Positions 26,378 to 35,151 are shown, counted from the stretch's first letter. The stretch: 64,000 nt of DNA from Alcanivorax sp. (GCA_022449455.1 JAKUPL010000005.1:165313-229312), one strand, 5' to 3'. Made by a program: numbers and translations. The notes: generated by a model from the sequence alone, not told the origin.

Positions 26378-27741
26378 TGGCCAACAGTACGATGGAGTCC
26401 GGTGTCGACCCGCGTGCGCGGATCCAGAGTCAGGTGGAGCAAAGCCTGCGCCGCCGCCATGCCAGGGAAAAGCGCTTCCGCCGCTTCGGTCTGACCGCGG
26501 TGATGCTGGGGCTGGCGTTCGTGGCGGTGCTGTTCGTGAGCATTTTCTCCCGCGGCCTGCCGGCCTTCTGGCAGTCCACCCTGACCCTGGACGTGCGTTT
26601 CGATCCGGCGGTGCTGGACATGGGGCCGCCGCCGCAGCAGAAGCCGGAGGAATCGCCCCGGGATTTCCAGCAGCGTCTCAACGCCTGGAACTTCCAGCTC
26701 ACCATGGCGAGCTGGAACACCATCCTCGAGGACGCGCTGATCGCCGAGAAGCCGGCCCTGGAAGAACACCGCCGGCAGCTGCGCAAGCTGTTCACCAGCG
26801 GCGCCAAATACCGGCTGCGCGACCTGGTGGCCGAGGACCCGTCGCTGATCGGTCGCAGCCGCGAGGTAACGTTGCTCGCCGACGCGGAGGTGGACGTCTG
26901 GATCCGCGGCAATATCGACCGCAGCCTGCCCGACGCGCGGCTGCAACTGAGCCCGGAGGTGCGCCGCATCGCCGACGAGCTGCATGAGGACGGGCTGCTC
27001 GACGTCACCTTCAGCACCACGCTGTTCACCAATTCGGACTCGCGCAGCTCGCCGGCGTCCGCCGGCCTGGCCGGCGCCTTCATGGGCTCGCTGTTCATGA
27101 TGCTGGTGGTGATCGTGCTGGCGGTGCCGGTGGGCGTGGCCAGTGCCATTTACCTGGAAGAGTTCGCCCCCAAGAACAGACTGGTCGACCTGATCGAGGT
27201 AAACATCAATAACCTGGCGGCGGTGCCGTCCATCGTGTTCGGTCTGCTGGGTGCTTCGATCTTCATCAACTGGTTCCGGCTGCCGCTGTCGGCGCCGCTG
27301 GTGGGCGGCCTGGTGCTCAGCCTGATGACGCTGCCCACGGTGATCATCACCACCCGTTCCGCGCTCAAGGCGGTGCCGCCGTCGATCCGCCAGGCGGCGC
27401 TGGCGCTGGGCGCCTCGCGGGTGCAGACGGTGTTCCAGCAGGTGCTGCCGCTGGCGATTCCGGGCATTCTGACCGGGGCCATCATCGGCGTGGCCCAGGC
27501 ACTCGGGGAAACGGCGCCCCTGCTTTTGATCGGCATGAACGCCTTCGTGGCCAACATTCCGACCACGCCGTTTGAACAATCCACGGCCCTGCCGGTCCAG
27601 ATCTATCTCTGGCAGGGGAATGAGATGCGCAACTTCTTCGAAGCGCGCACCTCGGCGGCGATCATCGTGCTGCTGCTGATGATGATCACCCTCAACGCAT
27701 TCGCCATTTGGCTGCGCAAGAAATTCGAGAGAAGGTGGTGA
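26377..27741 (+). CDS. pstA: Phosphate ABC transporter permease PstA (long form)
   Basis: Second permease of the Pst importer, 454 residues, again longer than the E. coli protein because of a large periplasmic insertion (about 60-220) after the first membrane helix. The transport domain starts near 225 with [20 protein letters not shown], then [19 protein letters not shown], and the EAA loop [20 protein letters not shown]. Translation is probably coupled to pstC through the overlapping TGATG. pstB follows after two bases. Confidence 0.93.
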   Translation: MANSTMESGVDPRARIQSQVEQSLRRRHAREKRFRRFGLTAVMLGLAFVAVLFVSIFSRGLPAFWQSTLTLDVRFDPAVLDMGPPPQQKPEESPRDFQQRLNAWNFQLTMASWNTILEDALIAEKPALEEHRRQLRKLFTSGAKYRLRDLVAEDPSLIGRSREVTLLADAEVDVWIRGNIDRSLPDARLQLSPEVRRIADELHEDGLLDVTFSTTLFTNSDSRSSPASAGLAGAFMGSLFMMLVVIVLAVPVGVASAIYLEEFAPKNRLVDLIEVNINNLAAVPSIVFGLLGASIFINWFRLPLSAPLVGGLVLSLMTLPTVIITTRSALKAVPPSIRQAALALGASRVQTVFQQVLPLAIPGILTGAIIGVAQALGETAPLLLIGMNAFVANIPTTPFEQSTALPVQIYLWQGNEMRNFFEARTSAAIIVLLLMMITLNAFAIWLRKKFERRW

Positions 27742-27743
27742 CA

Positions 27744-28571
27744 ATGAAGATGGTTGATCCGGAAGTGATGGTCCAGCACAGGGACGACCGGCAATCCCAG
27801 TCGCCGGCGTCGCAAACCGTCAAGATCAGTGCCCGGGACGTGAAGATCTATTACGGCGACACCCAGGCGATCAAGGGCATTGATCTGGACATCATGGAAA
27901 ACGAGGTGATCTCGTTCATCGGCCCGTCCGGGTGTGGCAAGTCCACCTTCCTGCGTGCGCTCAACCGCATGAACGACACCATCGAGGGCAGCCGCCTGGA
28001 AGGCACGGTGACCCTGGATGGCGAGGACATCTACGACCCGTCCCTGGACGTGGTGCTGCTGCGCGCCAAGGTGGGCATGGTGTTCCAGAAGCCCAACCCG
28101 TTCCCGAAATCGATCTACGACAACATCGCTTACGGTCCGCGCCTGCATGGTCTGGCCAAGCGCAAGTACGACCTGGACGAGATCGTCGAGACCAGCCTGC
28201 GCAAGGCCGGCCTGTGGGAAGAGGTCAAGGACCGTCTCGACAAGCCGGGCACCGGCCTGTCCGGGGGGCAGCAGCAGCGGCTTTGCATCGCCCGGGCCAT
28301 CGCCGTGAGCCCGGAAGTGATTCTGATGGACGAGCCCTGCTCGGCGCTGGACCCGATCGCCACCGCCAAGATCGAGGAGCTGATCGATGAGCTCACCGAA
28401 TCCTACACCATCGTTATCGTCACTCACTCCATGCAGCAGGCGGCGCGGGTGTCCCACCGCACCGCCTACTTCCATCTGGGGGAACTGGTCGAAGTGAACG
28501 ACACCGAGACGGTGTTCACCAAACCGGAAAACGAACTCACCGAAGCCTACATCACCGGCCGCTTCGGCTAA
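27744..28571 (+). CDS. pstB: Phosphate ABC transporter ATPase PstB
   Basis: ATPase that drives phosphate import, 275 residues. Walker A is GPSGCGKST (60-68), the signature is [16 protein letters not shown] and Walker B is [14 protein letters not shown]-loop [20 protein letters not shown] is split here as [13 protein letters not shown]. The start at 27744 follows GAAGGTGG. An ATG two codons later is also possible. It lies two bases after pstA in the pstSCAB-phoU operon. Confidence 0.96.
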   Translation: MKMVDPEVMVQHRDDRQSQSPASQTVKISARDVKIYYGDTQAIKGIDLDIMENEVISFIGPSGCGKSTFLRALNRMNDTIEGSRLEGTVTLDGEDIYDPSLDVVLLRAKVGMVFQKPNPFPKSIYDNIAYGPRLHGLAKRKYDLDEIVETSLRKAGLWEEVKDRLDKPGTGLSGGQQQRLCIARAIAVSPEVILMDEPCSALDPIATAKIEELIDELTESYTIVIVTHSMQQAARVSHRTAYFHLGELVEVNDTETVFTKPENELTEAYITGRFG

Positions 28572-28596
28572 GGCCAGAGGTCCAAGGAGAACAAAC

Positions 28597-29313
28597 ATGG
28601 ATCGCATGCATTTTGGTCAGCACAGCTCCTCGCAGTTCAACGAAGCGCTGGAGTCGATTCGCAACCACCTGATGGAAATGGGTGGCCTGGTGGAAAAGCA
28701 GGTGGTGGACGCGCTGGAAGCCCTGCTGCGCGCCGATTCCGGCCTGGCCGAGAAGGTGCTGCAAACCGAGGAAAAGGTCGACCAGCAGGAAATCCAGATT
28801 GATGAGGAATGCGCCCGGGTGCTGGCCCTGCGCCACCCGGCGGCCTCCGACCTGCGTCTGATCATCGCCGTCTCCAAGGCGGTGTCCGACCTGGAGCGGA
28901 TCGGTGATGAGTCCGCCAAGATCGCCGCCATGGCCCTGCAACTGGCCGAGGAAGGCGAATCCCCGCGCGGCTACGTGGAGGTGCGCCACATCGGCAACCA
29001 TGTGCGCAATATGCTGCGCGACACCCTGGACGCCTTCGCCCGCTTCGACGCCGACAAGGCGGTGGAAGTGGCCGCCGAGGACACCGAGGTGGACATGGAA
29101 TACCGCTCCGCCATGCGTGCGCTGGTGACCTTCATGATGGAGGACCCGCGGGCCATTTCCCGGGTACTCAACATCATCTGGTCGCTGCGCGCCCTGGAGC
29201 GCATCGGCGACCACGCCCGCAATATCGGCGAGCAGGTGATCTTCCTGGTCAAGGGCACCGATGTACGCCACATCTCCATCGACCAGATGGAGAAAGAGGT
29301 GAAAAAACCCTGA
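28597..29313 (+). CDS. phoU: Phosphate signalling regulator PhoU
   Basis: Cytoplasmic regulator of 238 residues that links Pst to PhoR and keeps the Pho response off when phosphate is plentiful. It has two repeated three-helix bundles with the metal-binding E/D motifs: SDLERIGDESAKIA (first) and ALERIGDHARNIGE (second). It is the last gene of the pst operon, followed by a clear terminator. phoR and phoB are 4-7 kb further on, on the other strand. Confidence 0.96.
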   Translation: MDRMHFGQHSSSQFNEALESIRNHLMEMGGLVEKQVVDALEALLRADSGLAEKVLQTEEKVDQQEIQIDEECARVLALRHPAASDLRLIIAVSKAVSDLERIGDESAKIAAMALQLAEEGESPRGYVEVRHIGNHVRNMLRDTLDAFARFDADKAVEVAAEDTEVDMEYRSAMRALVTFMMEDPRAISRVLNIIWSLRALERIGDHARNIGEQVIFLVKGTDVRHISIDQMEKEVKKP

Positions 29314-29358
29314 GGGATCCGTACCCTGAGCTTGGTTTTCTGCCATAAAACCTTCATG

Positions 29359-29385
29359 GGCCCGGCCTTGCGCCGGGTCTTTTTT
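29359..29385 (+). terminator. Rho-independent terminator of the pst operon
   Basis: GGCCCGG (29359-29365) pairs with CCGGGTC (29373-29379), seven pairs with one G-U, followed by six T. It separates phoU from the arsenic operon. Confidence 0.88.
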
Positions 29386-29398
29386 GCTTTACTATATC

Positions 29399-29416
29399 CG
29401 TAAATCCGGATTTACG
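29399..29416. promoter_or_regulatory. arsR: Perfect 18-bp palindrome, probable ArsR operator
   Basis: CGTAAATCCGGATTTACG is a perfect palindrome 53 bases before the arsR start and between the pst terminator and arsR. Autoregulation by ArsR through such a site is usual for the family. Confidence 0.75.
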
Positions 29417-29468
29417 AATTTAAATGACGGCCCGGTGACCCGCCGAGGCCGATCACGAGGAACCGACC

Positions 29469-29810
29469 ATGCACGCCGTCCAGACCGTCCCCGCTGAAGT
29501 ATCCGTCGCCAGCCTGTGCAAGTGCCTGGGCGATGAGTGGCGACTCAGCCTGGTGTGCCTGATGGAGACGGACCGGGAGGTCTGTGTGTGCGACCTGGTG
29601 GCGGCCCTGGACGCGCCCCAGTCCACCATCTCCCGCCATCTGGCCCAGTTGCGCCAGTGCGGCCTGGTGGTGGCCCGGCGCCAGGGCACCTGGATGCATT
29701 ACAGGATCAACGGCGCCCTGCCAGAGTGGGCGCTTACTATCATTGAAAGCCTTGTGCGGCAGGGCCGGCGCCAATTGGGCCTGCGACCTCTGCAAGGACA
29801 ATGCTGCTAA
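29469..29810 (+). CDS. arsR: Arsenic-responsive repressor ArsR
   Basis: ArsR/SmtB-type winged-helix repressor, 113 residues, that should release DNA on binding arsenite. The As(III) site at the start of the recognition region is present as EVCVCDL with C39 and C41, followed by the reading helix APQSTISRHLAQLRQCGLV. Further Cys residues are C17, C19, C30 and a C-terminal CC pair. It is the first gene of arsR-arsC-acr3, downstream of a perfect palindrome. Confidence 0.93.
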   Translation: MHAVQTVPAEVSVASLCKCLGDEWRLSLVCLMETDREVCVCDLVAALDAPQSTISRHLAQLRQCGLVVARRQGTWMHYRINGALPEWALTIIESLVRQGRRQLGLRPLQGQCC

Positions 29811-29838
29811 CCGCCGAACGTTCACCGGAGAGACGACC

Positions 29839-30333
29839 GTGAAAATGCCGCTGAAACTGCTGTTTCTGTGCACCGCCAATTCCTGCCGCTCGATCCTCGG
29901 TGAGGCGCTGGCCAATCATTTGGGCGAGGGCCGCCTGGTGGCCCGCAGCGCCGGCAGCCACCCCTCCGGCCGGGTCAACGCCCATGCCCTGGCGGTGCTT
30001 GAGCGCCACGGCGTGCCGGTGGGCCGGCCCACCTCCAAATCTATGGACGACCTGGAAGACCCATGGTTCGACGTGGTCATCACGGTGTGCGACGCCGCCG
30101 CCGGCGAAGCCTGTCCGGTGTGGCTGTCCGAGTCCGCCAGGGTGCACTGGGGGATTCCGGACCCGGCCGCCGCGGAGGGCGACGAGGCGCACATCCAGGC
30201 GGTGTTCGAGGACACCTACGCGCGGTTGCGGGCGCGCCTGGAGGACGTGGTGGCGCTGGACCTTGAATCCCTTAACCCGCTCGGCCTGACCGCGGCGCTG
30301 CAAAAGATTCACCGGGACCAGGGCGACCACTGA
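29839..30333 (+). CDS. arsC: Arsenate reductase ArsC, low-molecular-weight phosphatase type
   Basis: Cytoplasmic enzyme reducing arsenate to arsenite, 164 residues. The anion-binding loop is C11-TANSC-R17 (CX5R), as in LMW-phosphatase-related ArsC. The later part has [17 protein letters not shown] in the acid-loop position. Whether it takes electrons from thioredoxin or glutaredoxin cannot be told; other Cys residues are in [14 protein letters not shown] take the GTG at 29839 because GGAGAGA lies six bases upstream; an ATG follows two codons later. The stop overlaps the acr3 start (TGATG). Confidence 0.9.
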   Translation: MKMPLKLLFLCTANSCRSILGEALANHLGEGRLVARSAGSHPSGRVNAHALAVLERHGVPVGRPTSKSMDDLEDPWFDVVITVCDAAAGEACPVWLSESARVHWGIPDPAAAEGDEAHIQAVFEDTYARLRARLEDVVALDLESLNPLGLTAALQKIHRDQGDH

Positions 30334-31352
30334 TGCCATTCTTCGAGCGCTTCTTGAGTGTCTGGGTGGGGCTGGCGATCGTCGCCGGCGTCGCCCTGGG
30401 GCTGGCGGCACCGGGCCTGTTCCAGGCGGTCGCCGGCTTCGAGGTGGCCCATGTGAACCTGGCGGTGGCGGTGTTCATCTGGGTAATGATCTACCCGATG
30501 ATGATCCAGATCGACTTCGCCGCCATGAAGCGGGTGGGCGACAAGCCCAAGGGCCTGCTGCTCACCCTGGTGGTGAACTGGCTGATCAAGCCGTTCACCA
30601 TGGCGGCCCTGGGCTGGCTGTTCTTCAAGGTGCTGTTCGCCGATCTGGTGGACCCGCGGACCGGCAGCGAGTACATCGCCGGCATGATCCTGCTGGGCGT
30701 GGCGCCGTGCACCGCCATGGTGTTCGTATGGAGCCACCTCACCAAGGGCGACGCCAACTACACCCTGGTGCAGGTGTCGGTGAACGACGTGATCATGGTG
30801 TTCGCCTTCGCCCCGATCGCCGCGCTGCTGCTGGGCGTCAGCGACATCACCGTGCCCTGGGACACCCTGGTGCTGTCCACCGTGCTGTACGTGCTGCTGC
30901 CTCTGATGGCCGGGGCGTTCACCCGGCGCTGGCTGAGCGGTCGCGGCGGCGAACAGGCGGTGGATGATTTCGTCCATACCCTCAAGCCGGTCAGCGTGCT
31001 GGGCCTGCTGGCCACGGTGGTGCTGCTGTTCGGCTTCCAGGCCGAGACCATTCTCGCCAAGCCCCAGGCCATCGTGCTGATCGCCATTCCGCTGCTGATC
31101 CAGACCTACGGCATCTTCCTGATCACCTTCGTCGCCGCCCGCTGGCTGCGCCTGCCCCATAACGTGGCCGGCCCGGCCTGCCTGATCGGCACCTCCAATT
31201 TTTTCGAACTGGCGGTGGCGGTGGCCATCAGCCTGTTCGGACTGTCCTCCGGCGCCGCCCTGGCCACGGTGGTGGGCGTCCTCGTCGAAGTGCCGGTGAT
31301 GCTGTCGTTGGTGGCGATCGTTAATCGCACCCGGCATTGGTTTGAAGAGTAG
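30333..31352 (+). CDS. acr3: Arsenite efflux permease Acr3
   Basis: Ten-segment inner-membrane As(III) exporter of the ACR3 family, 339 residues. The conserved Cys of the family is in [19 protein letters not shown]. Other family signatures are [15 protein letters not shown] near the N-terminus and [20 protein letters not shown] near the end. It is coupled to arsC by a one-base overlap and closes the operon. A hairpin element follows its stop directly. Confidence 0.95.
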   Translation: MPFFERFLSVWVGLAIVAGVALGLAAPGLFQAVAGFEVAHVNLAVAVFIWVMIYPMMIQIDFAAMKRVGDKPKGLLLTLVVNWLIKPFTMAALGWLFFKVLFADLVDPRTGSEYIAGMILLGVAPCTAMVFVWSHLTKGDANYTLVQVSVNDVIMVFAFAPIAALLLGVSDITVPWDTLVLSTVLYVLLPLMAGAFTRRWLSGRGGEQAVDDFVHTLKPVSVLGLLATVVLLFGFQAETILAKPQAIVLIAIPLLIQTYGIFLITFVAARWLRLPHNVAGPACLIGTSNFFELAVAVAISLFGLSSGAALATVVGVLVEVPVMLSLVAIVNRTRHWFEE

Positions 31353-31449
31353 TTGAAAGTTGAAAGTTAAAAGTTGAAACGCGGAGATAAGCCCTGCCGT
31401 TGGCAAGGCCGTGCCCGCGCTTTTAACTCTCAACTTTTAACTTTCTACT
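31353..31449. repeat. Modular intergenic inverted repeat, copy 4 (AGTTGAA arms)
   Basis: Left arm from 31351 (AGTTGAAAGTTGAAAGTTAA and on to 31384) and right arm 31419-31449 are imperfect reverse complements made of the same short words as copy 1. The loop has GGCCGTGCCCGCGC, the core shared with copies 1 and 3. It begins at the acr3 stop and ends two bases before the convergent yaeQ stop. Confidence 0.82.
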
Positions 31450-31451
31450 CG

Positions 31452-32003
31452 TCACCAGGCATCGCCGGCGTACCAGGAGGCGAGGCTCACTTCGGTGGAT
31501 CCGGCGGTATCCCCGAACCAGAGCTGGCCGTCCTGGACCATCGCCTGCAGCTGCATGGCGCGCTGGCAATAGCCGGCCAGCGCCGCCTCGCTGGCGGGGT
31601 CCACGTTGATGATGCGCAGGTTGTCGAACCGCCGGACCTTGTCGCGCATACCCTCCCACCAGACCTGGGGGCCGCGTTGTCCGTAGACGTAAACGGTGAC
31701 CCGGCGCGCCAGCCCGCAGGCCTTGCGCAGCCGTTTCTCGTCGGGCATGCCCAGCTCAATCCAATGCGTCAGGGTCTGATCCGGATGGTATTGCCACAGA
31801 TCCGGTTCCTCGGTGCTGGAAAGCCCACGGGTAAAGGACAGATCCTGGTGGGCATTCAAGGCGAAGGCCATGAGCCGAAGCATCATGCGCGCTTCGGTCT
31901 CGGAAGGGTGCAACGCCACCGTCAGGTTATGGGTGGCGTAGTAATCCCGGTCCATGTCCGAGACGGTCAGTTCCGCTTTGTGGATGGTGGCGGTCAGCGC
32001 CAT
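31452..32003 (-). CDS. yaeQ: YaeQ family protein
   Basis: Cytoplasmic protein of 183 residues of the YaeQ family (PD-(D/E)XK nuclease-like fold). It has no certain cellular role that I know. Typical segments are MALTATIHKAELTVSDMDR, HPSETEARMMLRLMAFALNA and EEPDLWQYHPDQTLTHWIE, the last giving the acidic D and E residues of the fold. The start at 32003 follows GGGGAGAAA. It begins 17 bases after the Mn exporter gene on the same strand, so it is likely in the riboswitch-controlled transcript. Confidence 0.92.
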   Translation of the reverse strand: MALTATIHKAELTVSDMDRDYYATHNLTVALHPSETEARMMLRLMAFALNAHQDLSFTRGLSSTEEPDLWQYHPDQTLTHWIELGMPDEKRLRKACGLARRVTVYVYGQRGPQVWWEGMRDKVRRFDNLRIINVDPASEAALAGYCQRAMQLQAMVQDGQLWFGDTAGSTEVSLASWYAGDAW

Positions 32004-32020
32004 GCGGGTTTCTCCCCAGG

Positions 32021-32569
32021 TCAGATCAGTGCCCAGACACCGAAGGCGATGAACAGGGCGGCGCTGATCCGGTGGGCCCACACCTCGAAACGCTCGCTGG
32101 CGAGACGGTGGGCCACCCAGATCACCGGCAGATTGGCGGCGATCATACCCGTGGTGGTGCCCAGAAGCACCGGCCAGAATTCCTGGAAACGCACCGCCAG
32201 GGCCACCGTGGCCACCTGGGTCTTGTCGCCGATCTCGGCGATGAAGAACAGCACCAGGCTGGTCAGGAAGGGGCCGAAGCGGTACTTGTCGCCGACTTCC
32301 TCGTCCTTGTCGGGAATCAGCATCCACAGGCCCAGGGCGATGAAGCTCAAACCCAGGATCCACCGCAGCCAATCCGTCGGGATGGTGTCCGCGAGCCAGT
32401 CGCCGAACCAAACGCTGATGCCGTGGTTGATCAGGGTGGCGACGATGACGCCGGCGAGAATCGGCCAGGGTTTGCGATAGCGCACCACCAGGGCCAGGGA
32501 CAGCAATTGGGTTTTATCGCCGATTTCGCCCAGGGCGACCAGCAGGGTGGAAGAGAGAAAAGCGTCCAA
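32021..32569 (-). CDS. GDT1/TMEM165-family (UPF0016) Mn2+ exporter
   Basis: Six-segment membrane protein of 182 residues. The two diagnostic repeats are intact: ALGEIGDKTQLLSL (about 12-25) and IAEIGDKTQVATVAL in the second half, the E-G-D-K-T motifs that carry Mn2+ or Ca2+. Family members export Mn2+ (MneA type). I take a TTG start at 32569: GAGGAAA sits six bases upstream, it gives the expected N-terminus just before the first helix, and the only upstream ATG (32647) falls inside the riboswitch. It is preceded by a yybP-ykoY riboswitch and followed by yaeQ. Confidence 0.9.
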   Translation of the reverse strand: MDAFLSSTLLVALGEIGDKTQLLSLALVVRYRKPWPILAGVIVATLINHGISVWFGDWLADTIPTDWLRWILGLSFIALGLWMLIPDKDEEVGDKYRFGPFLTSLVLFFIAEIGDKTQVATVALAVRFQEFWPVLLGTTTGMIAANLPVIWVAHRLASERFEVWAHRISAALFIAFGVWALI

Positions 32570-32581
32570 TGGATTTCCTCG

Positions 32582-32632
32582 GGGGGCGGGATCGATCAAT
32601 AACCGGAGACATCGCCCGTCGATCCCGCCCCC
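32582..32632 (-). promoter_or_regulatory. Expression-platform hairpin of the Mn riboswitch
   Basis: A perfect 14-bp stem (32582-32595 with 32619-32632) lies between the aptamer and the ribosome-binding site, ending seven bases before GAGGAAA. There is no T run after it, so control of translation is more likely than termination. An alternative pairing with the aptamer end was not computed. Confidence 0.65.
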
Positions 32633-32640
32633 GCGGAATA

Positions 32641-32775
32641 CGGACAATGTCTCAGGTCTCGTCGATACCGCCGCGCGAAAGGCTTCGCGCGCGGGACACG
32701 GCCGCCATGCGCATTGTGGCGCAACTATGTTGACGACCGTCAGGGCGGGGTGGCCCGGCGACTACTCCCCCAAGA
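32641..32775 (-). promoter_or_regulatory. yybP-ykoY manganese riboswitch aptamer
   Basis: Read on the minus strand, the leader contains, in order, TTGGGGGAGTAG (32763-32774 region), TCGTCAACATAG (about 32724-32735) and ACCTGAGAC (about 32649-32657). These are the conserved blocks of the yybP-ykoY motif known from alx and mntP. A long GC-rich arm lies between the second and third blocks. The gene behind it is a GDT1-type Mn exporter, one of the standard targets of this riboswitch. The call rests on conserved blocks and context; no covariance model was run. Confidence 0.88.
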
Positions 32776-32783
32776 CGGGCATA

Positions 32784-32812
32784 ACCTTAGCGTCGGCAGG
32801 GGTTTAAATCAA
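32784..32812 (-). promoter_or_regulatory. Promoter of the riboswitch leader
   Basis: On the minus strand TTGATT (32807-32812) and TAAGGT (32784-32789) are separated by 17 bases, a sigma-70 arrangement placing the transcript start just before the aptamer. Confidence 0.65.
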
Positions 32813-32845
32813 GAGTGGAGCGCTGGGATCGCGATAACGTCATGT

Positions 32846-32862
32846 GTATGTTGTAAACATAC
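32846..32862. promoter_or_regulatory. Palindrome GTATGTT-GTA-AACATAC, probable TetR operator
   Basis: Perfect 7-3-7 inverted repeat 21 bases before the GTG start of the TetR-type gene. Its place in the promoter suggests autorepression. It is about 34 bases from the -35 of the divergent Mn exporter promoter. Confidence 0.65.
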
Positions 32863-32882
32863 GAAGGAATGGAAGGTATACG

Positions 32883-33476
32883 GTGCCCTCATCAACGAAA
32901 ACACCAATAGGACGCTATCACCACGGTGACTTGCGACGCGCCCTGGTGGAAGAAGGTCTGACGCTGCTGGCGGAGAGCGGCGACAATGGCTTCAGTCTAC
33001 GCGAGCTGGCTCGCCGGGTCGGCGTTACCGCCAACGCCAGTTACCGGCATTTCGCCAACAAGGAGGCGCTGCTGCAGGCGCTGGCATCGGAAGGGTTCCG
33101 GCGCTTGAGCGCCGCGCAGCGGGACGCCGAAGCCCGGGCCGCGCCGGGCGATCAATTGCTGGCCGCCGGGCGCAGCTATCTCCGCTTCGCCCATCAGAAC
33201 CCGGCTTTGTTCGGGTTGATGTTCAGCGTGATTCCGCCGCAGCGGAGCGACGATGAATTGGGCGCGGCGTCTCGGGCGTCCTTCGAGGCGCTGCGCCAGG
33301 CGGTGGCTCGTGGCTGGCGGGGCGCGGAGCCGGAGCCGGCACGGGTCACCCGGGCGGCGCTGCGTGCCTGGGCGCTGGTTCACGGCTTGTCGCGGTTATC
33401 GCTGGACGGGCAATTGGACTGGTTGGAAGAAGACCCGTTGGATTTCGCGCAGTCGGTGCTGGCGGACGCCGTGTAG
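32883..33476 (+). CDS. TetR-family transcriptional regulator
   Basis: One-component regulator, 197 residues. The N-terminal DNA-binding helices are seen in ALVEEGLTLLAESGDNGFSL, RELARRVGVTANASYRHFAN and KEALLQALASEGF. The rest is a helical ligand-binding domain of the WHG-like type (FAHQNPALFGLMFS). I choose the GTG at 32883 because GGAAGG lies seven bases upstream; the longer ATG reading from 32844 would run over the palindromic operator. It is divergent from the Mn exporter leader and followed by slyX after 32 bases. The inducer is unknown. Confidence 0.87.
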   Translation: MPSSTKTPIGRYHHGDLRRALVEEGLTLLAESGDNGFSLRELARRVGVTANASYRHFANKEALLQALASEGFRRLSAAQRDAEARAAPGDQLLAAGRSYLRFAHQNPALFGLMFSVIPPQRSDDELGAASRASFEALRQAVARGWRGAEPEPARVTRAALRAWALVHGLSRLSLDGQLDWLEEDPLDFAQSVLADAV

Positions 33477-33508
33477 CGCTATACTGCCGCCCCGGTTCAG
33501 GAGGTGCC

Positions 33509-33715
33509 ATGAGCGAAGACCGTTTTCTCGATATCGAAACCAAGCTGGCCTATCAGGAAGATCTGGTCGCCAGCCTCAACCGGGTGGTCGCCGACCAGCA
33601 GCGCAAGCTGGACGAGCTGGAGACCGCCTGCCGAAAACTGGTCGACCGGGTGGTGGAGCAGGGAGAGGAACTGGCGGCTCTTCGCATCCAGGATGCACCG
33701 CCGCCGCATTATTAG
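33509..33715 (+). CDS. slyX: SlyX family protein
   Basis: Small cytoplasmic coiled-coil protein, 68 residues, of the SlyX family. The coiled coil covers residues 8-60 (ETKLAYQEDLVASLNRVVAD then QQRKLDELE), and the conserved C-terminal PPHY is present. The function is unknown. GGAGG lies ahead of the start (CAGGAGGTGCC). It may be read with the TetR gene upstream. Confidence 0.9.
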   Translation: MSEDRFLDIETKLAYQEDLVASLNRVVADQQRKLDELETACRKLVDRVVEQGEELAALRIQDAPPPHY

Positions 33716-33748
33716 GCCGCTCCTGCGGTCATGCTTGGATAAGGGTTT

Positions 33749-35080
33749 TCACCCGCCCGCCAGGGAAGCCGGCTTGTCCACCAGCCGCTCCATGGGAAAG
33801 TGGCAGGTGAAGGTGCTGCCCTTGCCCAGGGCGCTCTGGATTTCCAGCTTGCCGTCGTGGCGCAGCATCACATGTTTGACGATGGCCAGCCCCAACCCGG
33901 TGCCGCCGGTCTGGGTGACGCGGCTGTTGTCCGGCCGGTAGAAGCGCTCGGTAAGACGCGGAATGTGCTGCGGGTCGATGCCCACCCCATCGTCGGTTAC
34001 CGACAAATGGCCGCCCTTGTCGTCGCGCCACCACTCGATATGAATGTGGCCCTCCGCCGGCGTGTACTTCACCGCGTTGGTGATCAGGTTGCCGAAGGCG
34101 CTTTCCAGCTCCGCCGGGTTGGCCAGCAGCCGCGCGTCCTCCGGCACCGTCAGGGTGATGCGATGGTGTTTTTCCGGCATCAGCGCCAGGGCGCTTTCGC
34201 GCATGCGATGCAGCATGCCGTGCACCGCCACCGCCTGGCCGGTGTTGTCCGCCTTGGTGTTCTCCAGCCGTGACAGCAGCAGCAGGTCGTTGACCAGCGC
34301 CTCCATGCGCTGGCTCTGCGTGCTCATCTGCTGCAGCGCCCGGCGCAACCGACTCTGCTCCTCCGGCACCGTATCCTGCAGCGTTTCCAGATAGCCCTTG
34401 AGCACGGTCAGCGGCGTCTTCAACTCGTGGCTCACATTGGCCACGAAGTCCTTGCGCATCTCTTCCAGGTGATGGAGCCGGGTCATGTCCCGCGCCAGGA
34501 TCAGCTGATCGCCCTCGCCGAACTCGGTGATCCGGAACTGCAGAATGCGGCTGTCGTTGACCGGCGAAGGAATCTCCAGCGGCTCGTTGAAGCGCCCCTG
34601 GCTGAGGTAATCGGTAAAGCGCGGATGGCGCATCAGATTGGTCAGCGGCTGGCCCAGATCCTTGTCCGGCCGAAACCCCAGATGCCGCTCGGCGGCGTGG
34701 TTCCAATACTCCAGATGACCGTGGCGGTCGATCATCACCACCACGTCTTCCAGAGCGTTCACCGACGCCTGGGCCCGCTGGATGATGCCCTGAAGATTGT
34801 CCTGCGCCCGCCGCTCCTGGCGGAACAAATGCTCCAGCCGGGTATAGAACTCACCCCACAGCCCCACGCTGTCCGGCGGATCGGTATGCTCCTCGCGCAC
34901 CAGCCACACGTACAACGCGAACAGCTGCCGCGTGCTCCACACGATGTACAACCCCAGCACCGCCACCAACGGCCACACGCTGCGCCACAACACACACAAC
35001 GCCACCCCGGCCGCCACCAGAATCAGAATCCGATTCACTTCCTTGGCCAGACTGGCCCGCATACCGGAGGGATGCTTCAT
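33749..35080 (-). CDS. phoR: Phosphate regulon sensor histidine kinase PhoR
   Basis: Membrane-bound kinase, 443 residues, that phosphorylates PhoB when phosphate is scarce and is kept off by Pst-PhoU. It has two membrane segments near residues 18-58 with almost no periplasmic loop, a PAS domain (about 100-205), HisKA with H218 in FVANVSHELKTPLTVLKG, and an ATPase domain with NLITNAVKYTPAEG, VTDDGVGIDPQHIPRLTERF (20 residues) and GGTGLGLAIVKHV. It is downstream of phoB on the minus strand, 208 bases apart; an inverted-repeat element fills much of that gap. Confidence 0.95.
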   Translation of the reverse strand: MKHPSGMRASLAKEVNRILILVAAGVALCVLWRSVWPLVAVLGLYIVWSTRQLFALYVWLVREEHTDPPDSVGLWGEFYTRLEHLFRQERRAQDNLQGIIQRAQASVNALEDVVVMIDRHGHLEYWNHAAERHLGFRPDKDLGQPLTNLMRHPRFTDYLSQGRFNEPLEIPSPVNDSRILQFRITEFGEGDQLILARDMTRLHHLEEMRKDFVANVSHELKTPLTVLKGYLETLQDTVPEEQSRLRRALQQMSTQSQRMEALVNDLLLLSRLENTKADNTGQAVAVHGMLHRMRESALALMPEKHHRITLTVPEDARLLANPAELESAFGNLITNAVKYTPAEGHIHIEWWRDDKGGHLSVTDDGVGIDPQHIPRLTERFYRPDNSRVTQTGGTGLGLAIVKHVMLRHDGKLEIQSALGKGSTFTCHFPMERLVDKPASLAGG

Positions 35081-35151
35081 GAAAAACGTCTCAAAATGCC
35101 TAACCGCACACTAACCCCAAACCAGCAAGGCGTCACGGCGGTTAACGCGAA

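Noticed and set aside
31452..32411. Extended yaeQ reading of 319 residues
   Set aside because: The extra N-terminal part is a shadow of the GDT1-type gene; a good ribosome-binding site precedes the internal start at 32003.
32570..32647. ATG-started N-terminal extension of the GDT1-type protein
   Set aside because: It would translate the riboswitch expression platform and adds no family-like residues; the TTG at 32569 has a ribosome-binding site.
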